This document shows positions 17,653-25,975 of a DNA stretch of 64,000 nt, one piece after another. The notes beneath the pieces are model-generated. The model did not search any database. It was not told where the DNA came from and worked only from the letters and a program-made list of their open reading frames with translations. Positions within the stretch are counted from its first letter, which is position 1; each line of letters starts with the position of its first letter. The stretch is taken from NCBI GenBank assembly GCA_947589245.1, contig CANQBD010000002.1, positions 27,680-91,679 on the forward strand, given 5' to 3'. Made by a program: the position numbers and the translations under genes. Origin of the DNA: an uncultured Anaeroplasmataceae bacterium (lineage in GTDB: Bacteria > Bacillota_I > Bacilli_A > Acholeplasmatales > Anaeroplasmataceae).

Positions 17653-17667
17653 TGTACAAATTGCACA
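17653..17667. promoter_or_regulatory. Palindromic operator candidate upstream of the sugar ATPase promoter
   Basis: TGTACAA-A-TTGCACA, a 15-base near-perfect palindrome (one G/A mismatch) next to the -35. It may bind the adjacent PucR-like regulator or a sugar regulator; the owner is unknown. Confidence 0.35.
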
Positions 17668-17692
17668 AAAAAAGCCTGAGTAATCAAGCTTT
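17665..17692 (-). terminator. Terminator of the PucR-like gene
   Basis: AAAGCTTGA, loop TTAC, TCAGGCTTT, then TTTTTT on the minus strand. The stem includes the stop codon. Confidence 0.75.
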
Positions 17693-18235
17693 TAATAATC
17701 TAAATAAAATATATAAATCAGTAAACTTTTTTAAATCAAAATTCTTAAGTTCTATAAGTCTATCAATTTTGTATAATAATGTGTTTCTATGCATATACAA
17801 ATCAGTTGAAGCCTTAGAAACATTTAAATCATTTTTAGCCAAAGCTAAAATTATTTTTTCATCAACACCAGAACCATTTAAAATAAAATTTAAAAAATTA
17901 ACTGCATCTTTAACCTCTTTAGCATTTAGTAACAACGATTTTAAATCATAACAGCCACCCTCAGCATTATTAAACAAATGAAAAATTAATTTTATTTCTT
18001 CACTAGGATTAAAGCAAGGATAAGTTACATATACAGAAATATTTGTATTTAAATCTATCTCTAAAGATTTAATGGTTTCAAATATATCCTTTGAATCATG
18101 AACCAAACCTTTAATTAGCAGTAAGCCATTATATTCCTCAGATGTAATATGATTACCCAATAATTGTTTTAAAATAACTAAAATATCTTCATAATTAGCT
18201 TTTAAAGTTTTTATTAAAATAAATTGCTTCATCAT
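17684..18235 (-). CDS. PucR C-terminal type helix-turn-helix regulator
   Basis: A 183-residue protein. The last 60 residues (LNVSKASTDLYMHRNTLLYK, then IDRLIELKNFDLKKFTD) match the PucR/CdaR C-terminal helix-turn-helix, in which bacterial factors respond to metabolites. The N-terminal 120 residues have no recognisable sensor domain. The ATG overlaps the stop of the RDD gene (TAATG), so the two are translationally coupled. It is followed by a terminator and then the sugar ATPase gene, whose promoter holds an unassigned palindrome; regulation of that gene is a plausible guess. Confidence 0.7.
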   Translation of the reverse strand: MMKQFILIKTLKANYEDILVILKQLLGNHITSEEYNGLLLIKGLVHDSKDIFETIKSLEIDLNTNISVYVTYPCFNPSEEIKLIFHLFNNAEGGCYDLKSLLLNAKEVKDAVNFLNFILNGSGVDEKIILALAKNDLNVSKASTDLYMHRNTLLYKIDRLIELKNFDLKKFTDLYILFRLLKA

Positions 18236-18903
18236 TAAAATACCTTATATTCATCATCAGATGAATTATCTTTTGGCTCTTCTTCTGAAGCTGCTGATTT
18301 TACCTCATGAAATTCAGCATCAACATAATCATAATCACTATTTTTGTCATTAGGATCATTACTCTCATCAATAGTACCACCCCGAACATAAACTAAGCGA
18401 GTACCACCAATCATATCCGCAAATGAACGACCTCTTGTGGCACAATAATACCAGTTTAATAAAGTAAGAATTAATGTATTACCTAAAACTTGGTATAAAA
18501 GGAAACTACCAACTAATTCTCTTAAGGCTAGTTTACCGAAGCTTACCCGTTCATTACCACGCAGATTTATAACCTTCACGCCCATTATTAGACGACCGAC
18601 AGTTTGCGTAGGCCAATAATAAGGTAAAACTACTAAATATAAAAATGTAACAAGCAAAGTTATTGACAATAAAATTCCCATGTAAATCAAACCAGCTTTT
18701 ACCATTTCTTCATATAATAACAAATCAACATTGTCAGCAACAACTTGATTGAAAATTATTTCTAAATCTTCTTGGAAAATAGCCACATTTTGGGAATAAG
18801 CCGGAATGACCCTAGCAATTAAACTAGCAATTGTTGTGATAATAAAAAAATCTATTAAATAAGTAAAAAATCTTTGAACGCATGTAGCATTAAAATACTT
18901 CAA
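18235..18903 (-). CDS. RDD family membrane protein
   Basis: About 222 residues. It has an N-terminal helix containing RFFTYLIDFFIITT, the RDD-type Arg-Asp pair, two further membrane segments, and the loop GRLIMGVKVINLRGNERVSF followed by LALRELVGSFLLY, all typical of RDD proteins. An acidic cytoplasmic tail of about 55 residues (rich in Asp, Glu, Ser) follows. Substrate or role unknown. The start is uncertain: GTG codons lie at 18915 and 18912, but AAGGTGGTG looks like the ribosome binding site, making TTG at 18903 most likely. Coupled to the PucR-like gene. Confidence 0.75.
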   Translation of the reverse strand: MKYFNATCVQRFFTYLIDFFIITTIASLIARVIPAYSQNVAIFQEDLEIIFNQVVADNVDLLLYEEMVKAGLIYMGILLSITLLVTFLYLVVLPYYWPTQTVGRLIMGVKVINLRGNERVSFGKLALRELVGSFLLYQVLGNTLILTLLNWYYCATRGRSFADMIGGTRLVYVRGGTIDESNDPNDKNSDYDYVDAEFHEVKSAASEEEPKDNSSDDEYKVF

Positions 18904-18944
18904 AATCAACACCACCTTTGTTTTTTATTTTACCATATTTGTTG

Positions 18945-19934
18945 TTATTTATCTATATTATTTTTCAAAAGAAAATGATTATTAGGATATATTTTAATTT
19001 CTTTTAATAAGCAATTATTTAAGGACTTTTCAAAAGTTTTTAAAAAATCCGGAAAAAGATACATAGCTAACGCTCCAGGTGTCGTATTAATCTCATTAAC
19101 ATATATTTCATTGTCAATCATAAAAAAATCAATTCGAATAATACCACTAGCATCGATTAATTTATAAACCTTTCTAGCTATTTCACAAAAATTAATGTAT
19201 GAACTTTCCAAAACCAAACTTTGATGCATAACCTTAAATGAGTCACTATATTTATTGTCAAATGAAAAAATCTCAGCCTTTTTATTAATTTTTTCTAAAT
19301 TAGAATAGTCCTCTTCACTTAATGCCAAATTATATTCTTCTAAATTAGCGTAGTATGGTTGAATGATTAATTCTTTAGAAAATTTAAACACTTTTGTTAA
19401 TTTACTTTCTAATTCCTCTTTAGTAATTACAACTTCTATTCCTAAAGAAGATCCGCCATAAACAGGCTTTAAAATACAAGGAAAAAGGTCAATACTTTTC
19501 CCATGAAGATAATCATCATAAGTATAAAGCTTAGTATCTAGCATTTTTATACCATTATTTGCTAAAAAACAAAAACTACGGTATTTATCTAAACTAATAC
19601 TCGCGGCTAAATTTGCACAACCTAAATATCTTAGATGATTAATTCTGGCAAAGTCATAAGCTAAACCATCTTCGCCATTTTCACCATGCATAGCACCTAC
19701 TATAACATCAACTACTAATTTTCTCAAATTAAGCTTCTTTAATTTTTTCAAATTATTCATTCTATAATCTCGCATCAACATTTTATCAGCATTATAAAAT
19801 TGACCATCTAAAGAAACATATATTAAATGAATTTCATATTTTTCCTCTAATTTTTTCTTTAGCTGATAAGCTGTAATAATTGATATTTCATGCTCATAAG
19901 AAGCACCACCAAAAATAATACCTAAACTAATCAT
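18945..19934 (-). CDS. ddl: D-alanine--D-alanine ligase
   Basis: Joins two D-Ala for peptidoglycan precursors, ATP-dependent. The 329-residue ATP-grasp protein has GGASYEHEISI at the N-terminus, GAMHGENGEDG, ILKPVYGGSSLGIEVV, RIDFFMIDNEIYVNEINTTPG and MYLFP. The serine in EHEIS and the C-terminal NEIN metal-binding residues are present. Its ATG overlaps the preceding Mur-ligase stop by four bases (ATGA), so it is the third gene of a coupled trio with the MurF-like ligase and the hydrolase. The gap between this gene and the RDD gene shows no clear terminator. Confidence 0.9.
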   Translation of the reverse strand: MISLGIIFGGASYEHEISIITAYQLKKKLEEKYEIHLIYVSLDGQFYNADKMLMRDYRMNNLKKLKKLNLRKLVVDVIVGAMHGENGEDGLAYDFARINHLRYLGCANLAASISLDKYRSFCFLANNGIKMLDTKLYTYDDYLHGKSIDLFPCILKPVYGGSSLGIEVVITKEELESKLTKVFKFSKELIIQPYYANLEEYNLALSEEDYSNLEKINKKAEIFSFDNKYSDSFKVMHQSLVLESSYINFCEIARKVYKLIDASGIIRIDFFMIDNEIYVNEINTTPGALAMYLFPDFLKTFEKSLNNCLLKEIKIYPNNHFLLKNNIDK

Positions 19935-21403
19935 AATAACCCCACCCTATATAAATCTGGTAAATCATTTTCTATTAAAAGCGAGCTTTCATTCGCCCTT
20001 TTTACAAGCAACCAAAACAAAGCATAACCCTCCATAAAATTTCTAACTAAATAAACCTCTTTATTATACTCTTTTAAAAGATTGTATAAATATTTAGTTT
20101 GATAATACCCAATCAAAATAATGACATCAGCACAAACCACAATATGTTCTATTAAATTATTTAATAGCTCCTTTTTATATTTACCTAGCTCAACCATGCC
20201 AGGAGTCAGTAAAACACGATTGCCAGCTAAATTTTTCAAAGTAAATAAAGCCTCAACAAAGCCTTGATAATTACTATTAAATGAATCATCTAAAATAGTT
20301 ATATTATTAATTTTCTTAAGCTCTAAACGATTCTTCTCGGTATGAAAGGAACATATTCCTCTTCTTAATATTTCAAGGTCAACGCCAAGCTCAGTCAGAT
20401 AAGCTAATACTCCCGTTAAATTAAGAATTTGATGCTTCCCTACTAAAGATGTTTTAAAGGACATAATAAATTTGTCTTTATAATAAAAATCAAAACTATT
20501 CTTTTCGATATTTAAAGCTCGATAGTCTCCATATTCTAAGCCATAGCTAATAATCGTTATCTTGTCTTTAATCTCATAGTTACGAATAAATTGACAATCA
20601 TAATTTAAAATCGCGATCTTGGCACCCTTTAAAATGCTCATTTTTTCGGCAACAATTGTTTCAATATTTTTAAAGGTATCCACATGCATATAACCAATAC
20701 CTGTAACAAAAACCGTTTGTGGTACAGCAATTCTTTTTAAGTCTGCTATATCATTTTTATGGCTCGCACCAAATTCTAATATTAAATAATCATAAAGATT
20801 GATATTAGTATCATTAATAAATCGCGAAATACCGAGTGGTGTATTATAGCTCTTCTTTGTACAATTCGATTTATAAAATAAATTTAGAGCTTGATTCAAA
20901 AGCTGTTTAGTTGAGGTTTTACCAAAAGAACCTGTTATACCTATAATTTCTCCTTCATAATCTGCTAATTTCTTTTTGGCCTTAAAGATATAAGGCATAT
21001 TCAATAATTTAGAAAGTATTTGCTCAAAGACCAAAACCGGAATAATTGTAAATTCCAATAATAGTAATATATACACATTAGCCTGTGGAATAAAATAAAT
21101 TGCTCCAAAATACATAAAGCTAAAGATTATTAAACGGATGATACGCTTAGTAAAAACTAGCTTTACTCTTGCAAGTAAGTAAAAAATACTAAACAAAAAT
21201 AAATATATCGAACAAATCCAAGTTGTTATTTCATTTTGAATAGTTAAGCTTATTATTAAAACAATTAGCGGAAATGTATCATAAAATAAAAAGTTCAAAA
21301 GGAAATGTTTAAAATAAAAATGAAATTGATAATGTGATTGTTGATAAATGTTTAATATTAAATATAACTTTATAATAGCATAAACTAAAACACTATAAAT
21401 CAT
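19931..21403 (-). CDS. MurF-like Mur ligase with N-terminal membrane domain
   Basis: A 490-residue protein. The first ~130 residues form four or five membrane helices. A Mur ligase core follows: P-loop GITGSFGKTSTK (near 157), the KSYNTPLGIS segment, LEFGASHKNDI, GKHQILN, and the C-terminal domain with LDDSFNSNYQGF. The core is closest to MurF, which adds D-Ala-D-Ala to the UDP-MurNAc-tripeptide. The usual soluble N-terminal UDP-binding domain is absent and replaced by the membrane part. The neighbour ddl supplies the probable dipeptide substrate. The ATG at 21403 has AGGTG upstream and overlaps the end of the hydrolase gene. MurF itself, or a ligase for a lipid-linked intermediate, are both possible. 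Confidence 0.75.
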   Translation of the reverse strand: MIYSVLVYAIIKLYLILNIYQQSHYQFHFYFKHFLLNFLFYDTFPLIVLIISLTIQNEITTWICSIYLFLFSIFYLLARVKLVFTKRIIRLIIFSFMYFGAIYFIPQANVYILLLLEFTIIPVLVFEQILSKLLNMPYIFKAKKKLADYEGEIIGITGSFGKTSTKQLLNQALNLFYKSNCTKKSYNTPLGISRFINDTNINLYDYLILEFGASHKNDIADLKRIAVPQTVFVTGIGYMHVDTFKNIETIVAEKMSILKGAKIAILNYDCQFIRNYEIKDKITIISYGLEYGDYRALNIEKNSFDFYYKDKFIMSFKTSLVGKHQILNLTGVLAYLTELGVDLEILRRGICSFHTEKNRLELKKINNITILDDSFNSNYQGFVEALFTLKNLAGNRVLLTPGMVELGKYKKELLNNLIEHIVVCADVIILIGYYQTKYLYNLLKEYNKEVYLVRNFMEGYALFWLLVKRANESSLLIENDLPDLYRVGLL

Positions 21404-22118
21404 TACTATCACCTAATAAAAAGCTCATCAAGATAATTGAAAAATAACTAGCTCTTTCTAAATAAGGAAAATGACCACACTCTTCAATCTTAATTAACAC
21501 TGAATTCTTAATTTTAGACTTAATCTGCTCAGCCAGCTTTAAAGGTGTAACATCATCACAAACTCCATATATTAGTAAGGTGGGACTTTTAATCTTCACC
21601 ATAAATTCAGAAAGATCTTGATTTACAGCTTTAACTAACATAATTCTTTTAACATTATCAGCATTTTGATAATCAGTTGACCCCATCTTGATAGGTAAAT
21701 GACATTTTTTTAGCATTTTATAAATTTTTATTTTAAGCTTTTTAGAAAATCTTAATTTTTGTCTTATTCCAGCCGCTGAAACTAAAACCAATTTTTTCAC
21801 TTGATACTTAGCAGCATAGACAATAGCTACTCTTCCTCCATAAGAATGCCCTAAAAGAATTGGGTTAGAAATAGCCATTTCTAAAGTAAAACTATAAATT
21901 AAGTCTGCTACTTCTTCAACAGAAAATGGTACCCCTACTTCACTTTGACCAAAGCCTGGTAAGTCAATCGCGTAAACCTTGTAATTGTTACTTAAGACAT
22001 CAATCAACTTATTAAAAGTTAAAAGTGAGGCTCCCCACCCATGCAATAAAATAATTTCTTGACCAGTTCCTTTAGTTTCATAATTAATATTTAAGCCATT
22101 AATATTTATAAAAATAAT
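21393..22118 (-). CDS. Alpha/beta hydrolase, probable AUU start
   Basis: The core has the oxyanion HGWGAS, nucleophile elbow GHSYGG, acid in YGVCDDVTP and catalytic His in CGHFPYLE. A conventional start (TTG at 22046) would begin at the oxyanion strand and remove the first strands. The frame stays open upstream and encodes a normal N-terminus (INGLNINYETKGTG, then EIILLHGWG), but has no ATG, GTG or TTG before a stop. AGGTTGGTGAT lies next to two ATT codons at 22118 and 22115, so an AUU start is proposed; ATA at 22109 is an alternative. First gene of the trio with the MurF-like ligase and ddl. Substrate unknown. Confidence 0.7.
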   Translation of the reverse strand: MIFININGLNINYETKGTGQEIILLHGWGASLLTFNKLIDVLSNNYKVYAIDLPGFGQSEVGVPFSVEEVADLIYSFTLEMAISNPILLGHSYGGRVAIVYAAKYQVKKLVLVSAAGIRQKLRFSKKLKIKIYKMLKKCHLPIKMGSTDYQNADNVKRIMLVKAVNQDLSEFMVKIKSPTLLIYGVCDDVTPLKLAEQIKSKIKNSVLIKIEECGHFPYLERASYFSIILMSFLLGDSNDL

Positions 22119-22201
22119 ATCACCAACCTACATAAATATATGATTCTTGTAATTTAAAAATAACTTGACCCAAATAAAAACTATAATTGACAATATAAAA
22201 T

Positions 22202-22228
22202 AAAAAACTCTATGTTTTTCACATAGAG
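22202..22228 (-). terminator. Terminator of the XRE regulator gene
   Basis: CTCTATGT, loop GAAAA, ACATAGAG, then TTTTTT on the minus strand. Confidence 0.85.
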
Positions 22229-22242
22229 ATAATTTATCAAAT

Positions 22243-22494
22243 TTATTTACCTTGAAGTTCATCAAACATTTCAGCTAAAGAAATATTAAAGGCCTTACTA
22301 ATAGCATATAATGTCGTCAAATGACAATCAACTTTACCATTTTCAATATCACTTAAATTACGAGCAGAAATATCAGCAAGCTCAGCAAGTTCATCTTGAG
22401 TCATTCTTCTTTTGATTCTTAAATTTCTAATTCTTTCACCCACGCAATCTAATACTTTTACTTCTTCATTTAAAGTAAATTTAACTTTTTCCAT
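22243..22494 (-). CDS. XRE family transcriptional regulator
   Basis: An 83-residue single-domain Cro/C1-type helix-turn-helix protein: IRNLRIKRRMTQDELAELAD, then ISARNLSDIENGKVD and TTLYAISKAFNISLAEMF. No ligand domain. ATG at 22494 is preceded by AGGTG; the frame opens at GTG 22503, which is inside that ribosome binding site. Monocistronic with its own terminator. An inverted repeat at 22523-22557, just upstream, may be its own operator. Targets unknown. Confidence 0.85.
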   Translation of the reverse strand: MEKVKFTLNEEVKVLDCVGERIRNLRIKRRMTQDELAELADISARNLSDIENGKVDCHLTTLYAISKAFNISLAEMFDELQGK

Positions 22495-22522
22495 TACCAT
22501 CACCTATATTAATTATCTATCG

Positions 22523-22557
22523 ATATGAACCACTATTCCACGAACCATAGTTCATAT
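22523..22557. promoter_or_regulatory. Inverted-repeat operator candidate upstream of the XRE gene
   Basis: Outer arms ATATGAAC (22523-22530) and GTTCATAT (22550-22557). Nested inside is the palindrome GAACCATAGTTC (22542-22553), and a half-site GAACCACTATTC begins at 22527. Placed 30 to 65 bases before the XRE start, it suits autoregulation. Confidence 0.45.
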
Positions 22558-22700
22558 TTTTATAGATTTAAGCTATTAATACAGGTAAATAATAATTATT
22601 ATAATATTAGCATGGTTAAATAGTCTATTAGTATAATTTAGTTCATAATAATAGAAATATTAAACCCAACATAAAGCCTAAACAAAATATCTAACTTCAA

Positions 22701-24047
22701 TTAATCCTTATAGACTTTTTTAATCTTAATATCAAATCTATCTAGCTTTTGAGTTATTGCATCTAAATAGTTCTTTTTAATTTTTTCACATAACTCTTCA
22801 ATAGTTTTAGAGGCACTAGTGATTTTGGCATTTTGCGAACAAATATCGTTAATATTCTTTTCAAGATTTTCTAGTGGTTTATCAAGATAGGTTTTCTTTA
22901 GTTCTTCAAACTGTTTACTAAGTTCTAATTTACTTTGAATTTCTAAATGCTTTTCTATAGAAGCAGTAATAAGATTTTGGAACCTAACTGTTAAAGATAC
23001 TAACATATTTAAAAAAGTCATCATATAAGCTGGTCTTACCACATACATGTCCGAATACTCATTAACCTTAAAAATTGGTAAATCGTTTGGTCGGTCAAGT
23101 TCAAGATTAGAAACTAATAAAGCATATTTACAATTCTTTTTACGCCGATTATTATCTAATGCCTTATAATAATCACTATTCTTTTTACGATTTTGACTAT
23201 CAGGATTTTCATCCTTCATATCTAAACAAACACTTGCTAATAAAGTAGACTCATTATGATTATTATCAGCATAAATTTTAAAAATATAATCCGCCTTACT
23301 ACCTTTAGTTTCAACCTCTTCTCTAATAACTTGATTGTCTTTAAACCAAACACAATTACTTAAACCATTTTGCATATAAGATTTTACTTCATTATCACAC
23401 CAAGCTTCCAAATCTTCTCCAGTTTGTTTAACATTCAAGGAGGCCTTTTGCCGCTGTAAAGTATTGTAATCTTCTTCTTTTTTTCTTAATTCAGCTTGGA
23501 CCCTAGCAAGTTTTTCATTAAACTCATTTTCTTGAGCTAATAAATTTTTTTCTTGGGTAGATTTTAAAGTTTGAAGCTCAAGCTCTTTTTTACTTAAAAG
23601 ATCCTTATATTCATTTTCAACCTTTAAACGTTCAGTTTCTTGCAAATTTTTTATTTGTTCATTTAAAATAGCCATTTTACTTTCATAGCTGTTTTTTAAT
23701 TCCCCTAATTCTTTTTCTTTAGTAAGCCGACTTTCTAATTCTAATTGAGTAATTTTAGTTTTAAATTCAGATTCACTTTTTTCTTTAAGAATATTTAAAT
23801 TAGATAATTGTTCTTTATATTCAGATATTATTTTATTCTTTGTATTTTCAAATTCTAAAGCTAATTTTTTTTCATAAGTAGTTAATTTAGTTTTATAAAC
23901 CTCATCTTTACCAGCATTAATAGCTTCTTCTATTTGTTTAGAATCAATAGAAGTCAAACTGGTTAAATCAATATAATCTCCTTTAGATGCATCTTCATTT
24001 AAGACTAAAGTATTACGATCCTTAACAATAACCTCAATTTTCTTCAT
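22701..24047 (-). CDS. DUF2130 protein with long coiled coil
   Basis: A 448-residue protein. After a short N-terminus, residues about 50-220 form a Lys/Glu/Leu/Gln-rich coiled coil. The DUF2130 domain follows (about 225-360): GEDLEAWCDNEVKSYM, KGSKADYIFKI, SVCLDMKDENPD, DNNRRKKNCKYALLVSN and YVVRPAYMMTFLN. A second helical stretch ends the protein. The spaced acidic-x-Lys pattern (KADYIF then LDMKDE) resembles a PD-(D/E)XK nuclease-type core, and the architecture recalls RmuC, but function is not established. ATG with AGGTGAG upstream. No neighbour gives a functional clue; the SUF operon ends upstream. Confidence 0.75.
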   Translation of the reverse strand: MKKIEVIVKDRNTLVLNEDASKGDYIDLTSLTSIDSKQIEEAINAGKDEVYKTKLTTYEKKLALEFENTKNKIISEYKEQLSNLNILKEKSESEFKTKITQLELESRLTKEKELGELKNSYESKMAILNEQIKNLQETERLKVENEYKDLLSKKELELQTLKSTQEKNLLAQENEFNEKLARVQAELRKKEEDYNTLQRQKASLNVKQTGEDLEAWCDNEVKSYMQNGLSNCVWFKDNQVIREEVETKGSKADYIFKIYADNNHNESTLLASVCLDMKDENPDSQNRKKNSDYYKALDNNRRKKNCKYALLVSNLELDRPNDLPIFKVNEYSDMYVVRPAYMMTFLNMLVSLTVRFQNLITASIEKHLEIQSKLELSKQFEELKKTYLDKPLENLEKNINDICSQNAKITSASKTIEELCEKIKKNYLDAITQKLDRFDIKIKKVYKD

Positions 24048-24073
24048 CTTAACTCACCTCACCTATATATCTC

Positions 24074-24082
24074 ATTTTATCA
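24074..24082 (-). promoter_or_regulatory. Possible extended -10 promoter of the DUF2130 gene
   Basis: TGATAAAAT lies just after the sufB terminator T-run and 27 bases before the start codon. No clear -35. Confidence 0.4.
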
Positions 24083-24086
24083 CAAA

Positions 24087-24121
24087 TAAATAAAAAATTC
24101 GACTAAATTCAGTCGAATTTT
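24087..24121 (-). terminator. Terminator of the SUF operon
   Basis: Eleven-pair stem AAAATTCGACT/AGTCGAATTTT with a six-base loop, followed by TTATTTA on the minus strand, directly after the sufB stop. Confidence 0.85.
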
Positions 24122-24132
24122 ATAAAACATAA

Positions 24133-25536
24133 TTAACCTATAGAATCCGTCATTTCCAACTTAATTAAACGATTTAATTCAACTGCATATTCCATAGGTA
24201 GTTCTTTAGAAAATGGCTCAATAAAGCCCATAACAATCATTTCTGTTGCTTGAGCCTCAGTTAAACCTCTACTCATCAAATAAAACAATTGCTCTTCATT
24301 AACCTTAGAAACAGTTGCTTCATGTTCAATAAACATATCACTATTGCACCCTGTGTTAGTAGGAATTGTATCAGAAGTTGAAATATCATCTAAAATTAAA
24401 GTATCACATTCAACATGGCTACGAGCACCTAACGCCTTTGAACCACAAGAAACTAAGCCACGATAATTAACCTTTCCCCCACCTCGACAAATTGATTTTG
24501 AAATAATGGTTGAAGAAGAATTTTCTCCTATATGAATCATCTTAGCACCAGTATCTTGAAGTTGATTTTCAGCTGCAAAGGCAATAGATACAGTTGTACC
24601 CTTACTATACTTGCCCTTTAAAACACAAGCTGGATATTTCATATTTAGCCCAGAGCCAACGTTACCATCAATCCATTCCATATGACCATTATCATCAACA
24701 ATAGCTCTTTTAGTAACAAGATTAACAATGTTATTAGACCAATTTTGAACTGTTGAATAACGACAATGGGAATTTTTACCAACATAAATTTCCACTACTG
24801 CCGCATGTAGTGAATCCTTAGAATATTGAGGAGCAGTACACCCTTCAACATAATGAATATCAGCATCATCATCAACAATAATTAGAGTTCTTTCAAATTG
24901 CCCCATCCTCTCACTGTTGATTCGAAAATATGATTGAACAGGTTTTTTTAATTTAACGCCCTTAGGAACATAAATAAATGAGCCCCCACTCCAAACTGCC
25001 GAATTTAAAGCGGCATATTTGTTATCAGTAAACGGAATTAACTTACCAAAATATTTTCGCATTAAATCAGAATGTTCTCTTAAAGCTGTATCCGTATCAC
25101 AGAAAATAACACCCAATTCATCTAATTCTTTTAAATTATTGTGGTAAACAACCTCTGATTCAAATTGAGTTGATGATCCTGCTAAGTATTTAGCCTCAGC
25201 TTCAGGAATACCAAGCTTATCAAAGGTTTCTTTAATTTCTGTTGGTATTTCTTCCCAATTATTTTTGGTTCCATCAGTAGTCTTGATATAATAAGTGTAT
25301 TCATCAAAATCAATACCTGATAAATCTGGACCCCAAGTGGGATTTTTTTGATTTAAAAATGATTCATAAGCCTTTAAACGAAATTCCTGCATCCAAGCAG
25401 GTTCATTTTTAGCACGAGAAATAAATTCGACAACTTCCTTTGATAGACCTTTGCCAGATGATAAAATAGTTTTTGCATCTGTTTTAAAGCCATATTTGTA
25501 ATCACCAACAATTTCATCAATAGCTTTATTACTCAT
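24133..25536 (-). CDS. sufB: Fe-S cluster assembly scaffold subunit SufB
   Basis: A 467-residue SufB of normal length. It carries the N-terminal SufB region ([14 protein letters not shown]), the YIRINSE-type beta-helix segments ([24 protein letters not shown]), EGCTAP, and the C-terminal [13 protein letters not shown] segment, whose cysteine corresponds to the conserved SufB persulfide/cluster residue. SufB forms the SufBC2D complex where [Fe-S] clusters are built. Last gene of sufCDSUB; it overlaps sufU by eight bases and is followed by a strong terminator. Confidence 0.96.
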   Translation of the reverse strand: MSNKAIDEIVGDYKYGFKTDAKTILSSGKGLSKEVVEFISRAKNEPAWMQEFRLKAYESFLNQKNPTWGPDLSGIDFDEYTYYIKTTDGTKNNWEEIPTEIKETFDKLGIPEAEAKYLAGSSTQFESEVVYHNNLKELDELGVIFCDTDTALREHSDLMRKYFGKLIPFTDNKYAALNSAVWSGGSFIYVPKGVKLKKPVQSYFRINSERMGQFERTLIIVDDDADIHYVEGCTAPQYSKDSLHAAVVEIYVGKNSHCRYSTVQNWSNNIVNLVTKRAIVDDNGHMEWIDGNVGSGLNMKYPACVLKGKYSKGTTVSIAFAAENQLQDTGAKMIHIGENSSSTIISKSICRGGGKVNYRGLVSCGSKALGARSHVECDTLILDDISTSDTIPTNTGCNSDMFIEHEATVSKVNEEQLFYLMSRGLTEAQATEMIVMGFIEPFSKELPMEYAVELNRLIKLEMTDSIG

Positions 25537-25966
25537 TGCTCTTTACCTCATCAATTGCTCTTTCAACACATTTCCAAGCTAAAGTAGCACATTTGATTCT
25601 AGCTGGAAAATCTCTAACACCTTTATAAGCAACAGCCTCACCAAGCTTGTCCTCATCTAAAACCTCTTCACCCTTAACCATTGTATAAAAGCTTTCTATT
25701 AACTCTTTTGCTTCAGCTACACTTTTGCCAATTAATAAATCACTCATAACAGAGGCTGATGACAAACAAATTGAACAACCATGACCATCTTGACGAACAT
25801 CAACAACTTTGTCGTTTTCAACTAAAATTTCAACACGCATGTCATCACCACAGCTAGGGTTAGTAAGGTGAACTAAATGATAAGGTGATGCATTTTTTAA
25901 TCCTTTATTTTTAGGATTTTTATAATTATCCATTATGACTTCGCGATATAAATTGTTTAAATTCAT
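25529..25966 (-). CDS. sufU: SufU, sulfur transfer protein for SufS
   Basis: A 145-residue zinc-dependent sulfurtransferase. The cysteines of [23 protein letters not shown] and [10 protein letters not shown] are all present, with the aspartate of the zinc site. SufU takes sulfur from the SufS persulfide in Gram-positive SUF systems. ATG preceded by AGGAGG. It follows sufS by nine bases. Confidence 0.95.
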   Translation of the reverse strand: MNLNNLYREVIMDNYKNPKNKGLKNASPYHLVHLTNPSCGDDMRVEILVENDKVVDVRQDGHGCSICLSSASVMSDLLIGKSVAEAKELIESFYTMVKGEEVLDEDKLGEAVAYKGVRDFPARIKCATLAWKCVERAIDEVKSNE

Positions 25967-25975
25967 ATTGTCCTC

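Noticed and set aside
21393..22118. Frameshift or truncation of the alpha/beta hydrolase
   Set aside because: The upstream sequence continues in the same frame with a normal N-terminus, so only the start codon is unusual.
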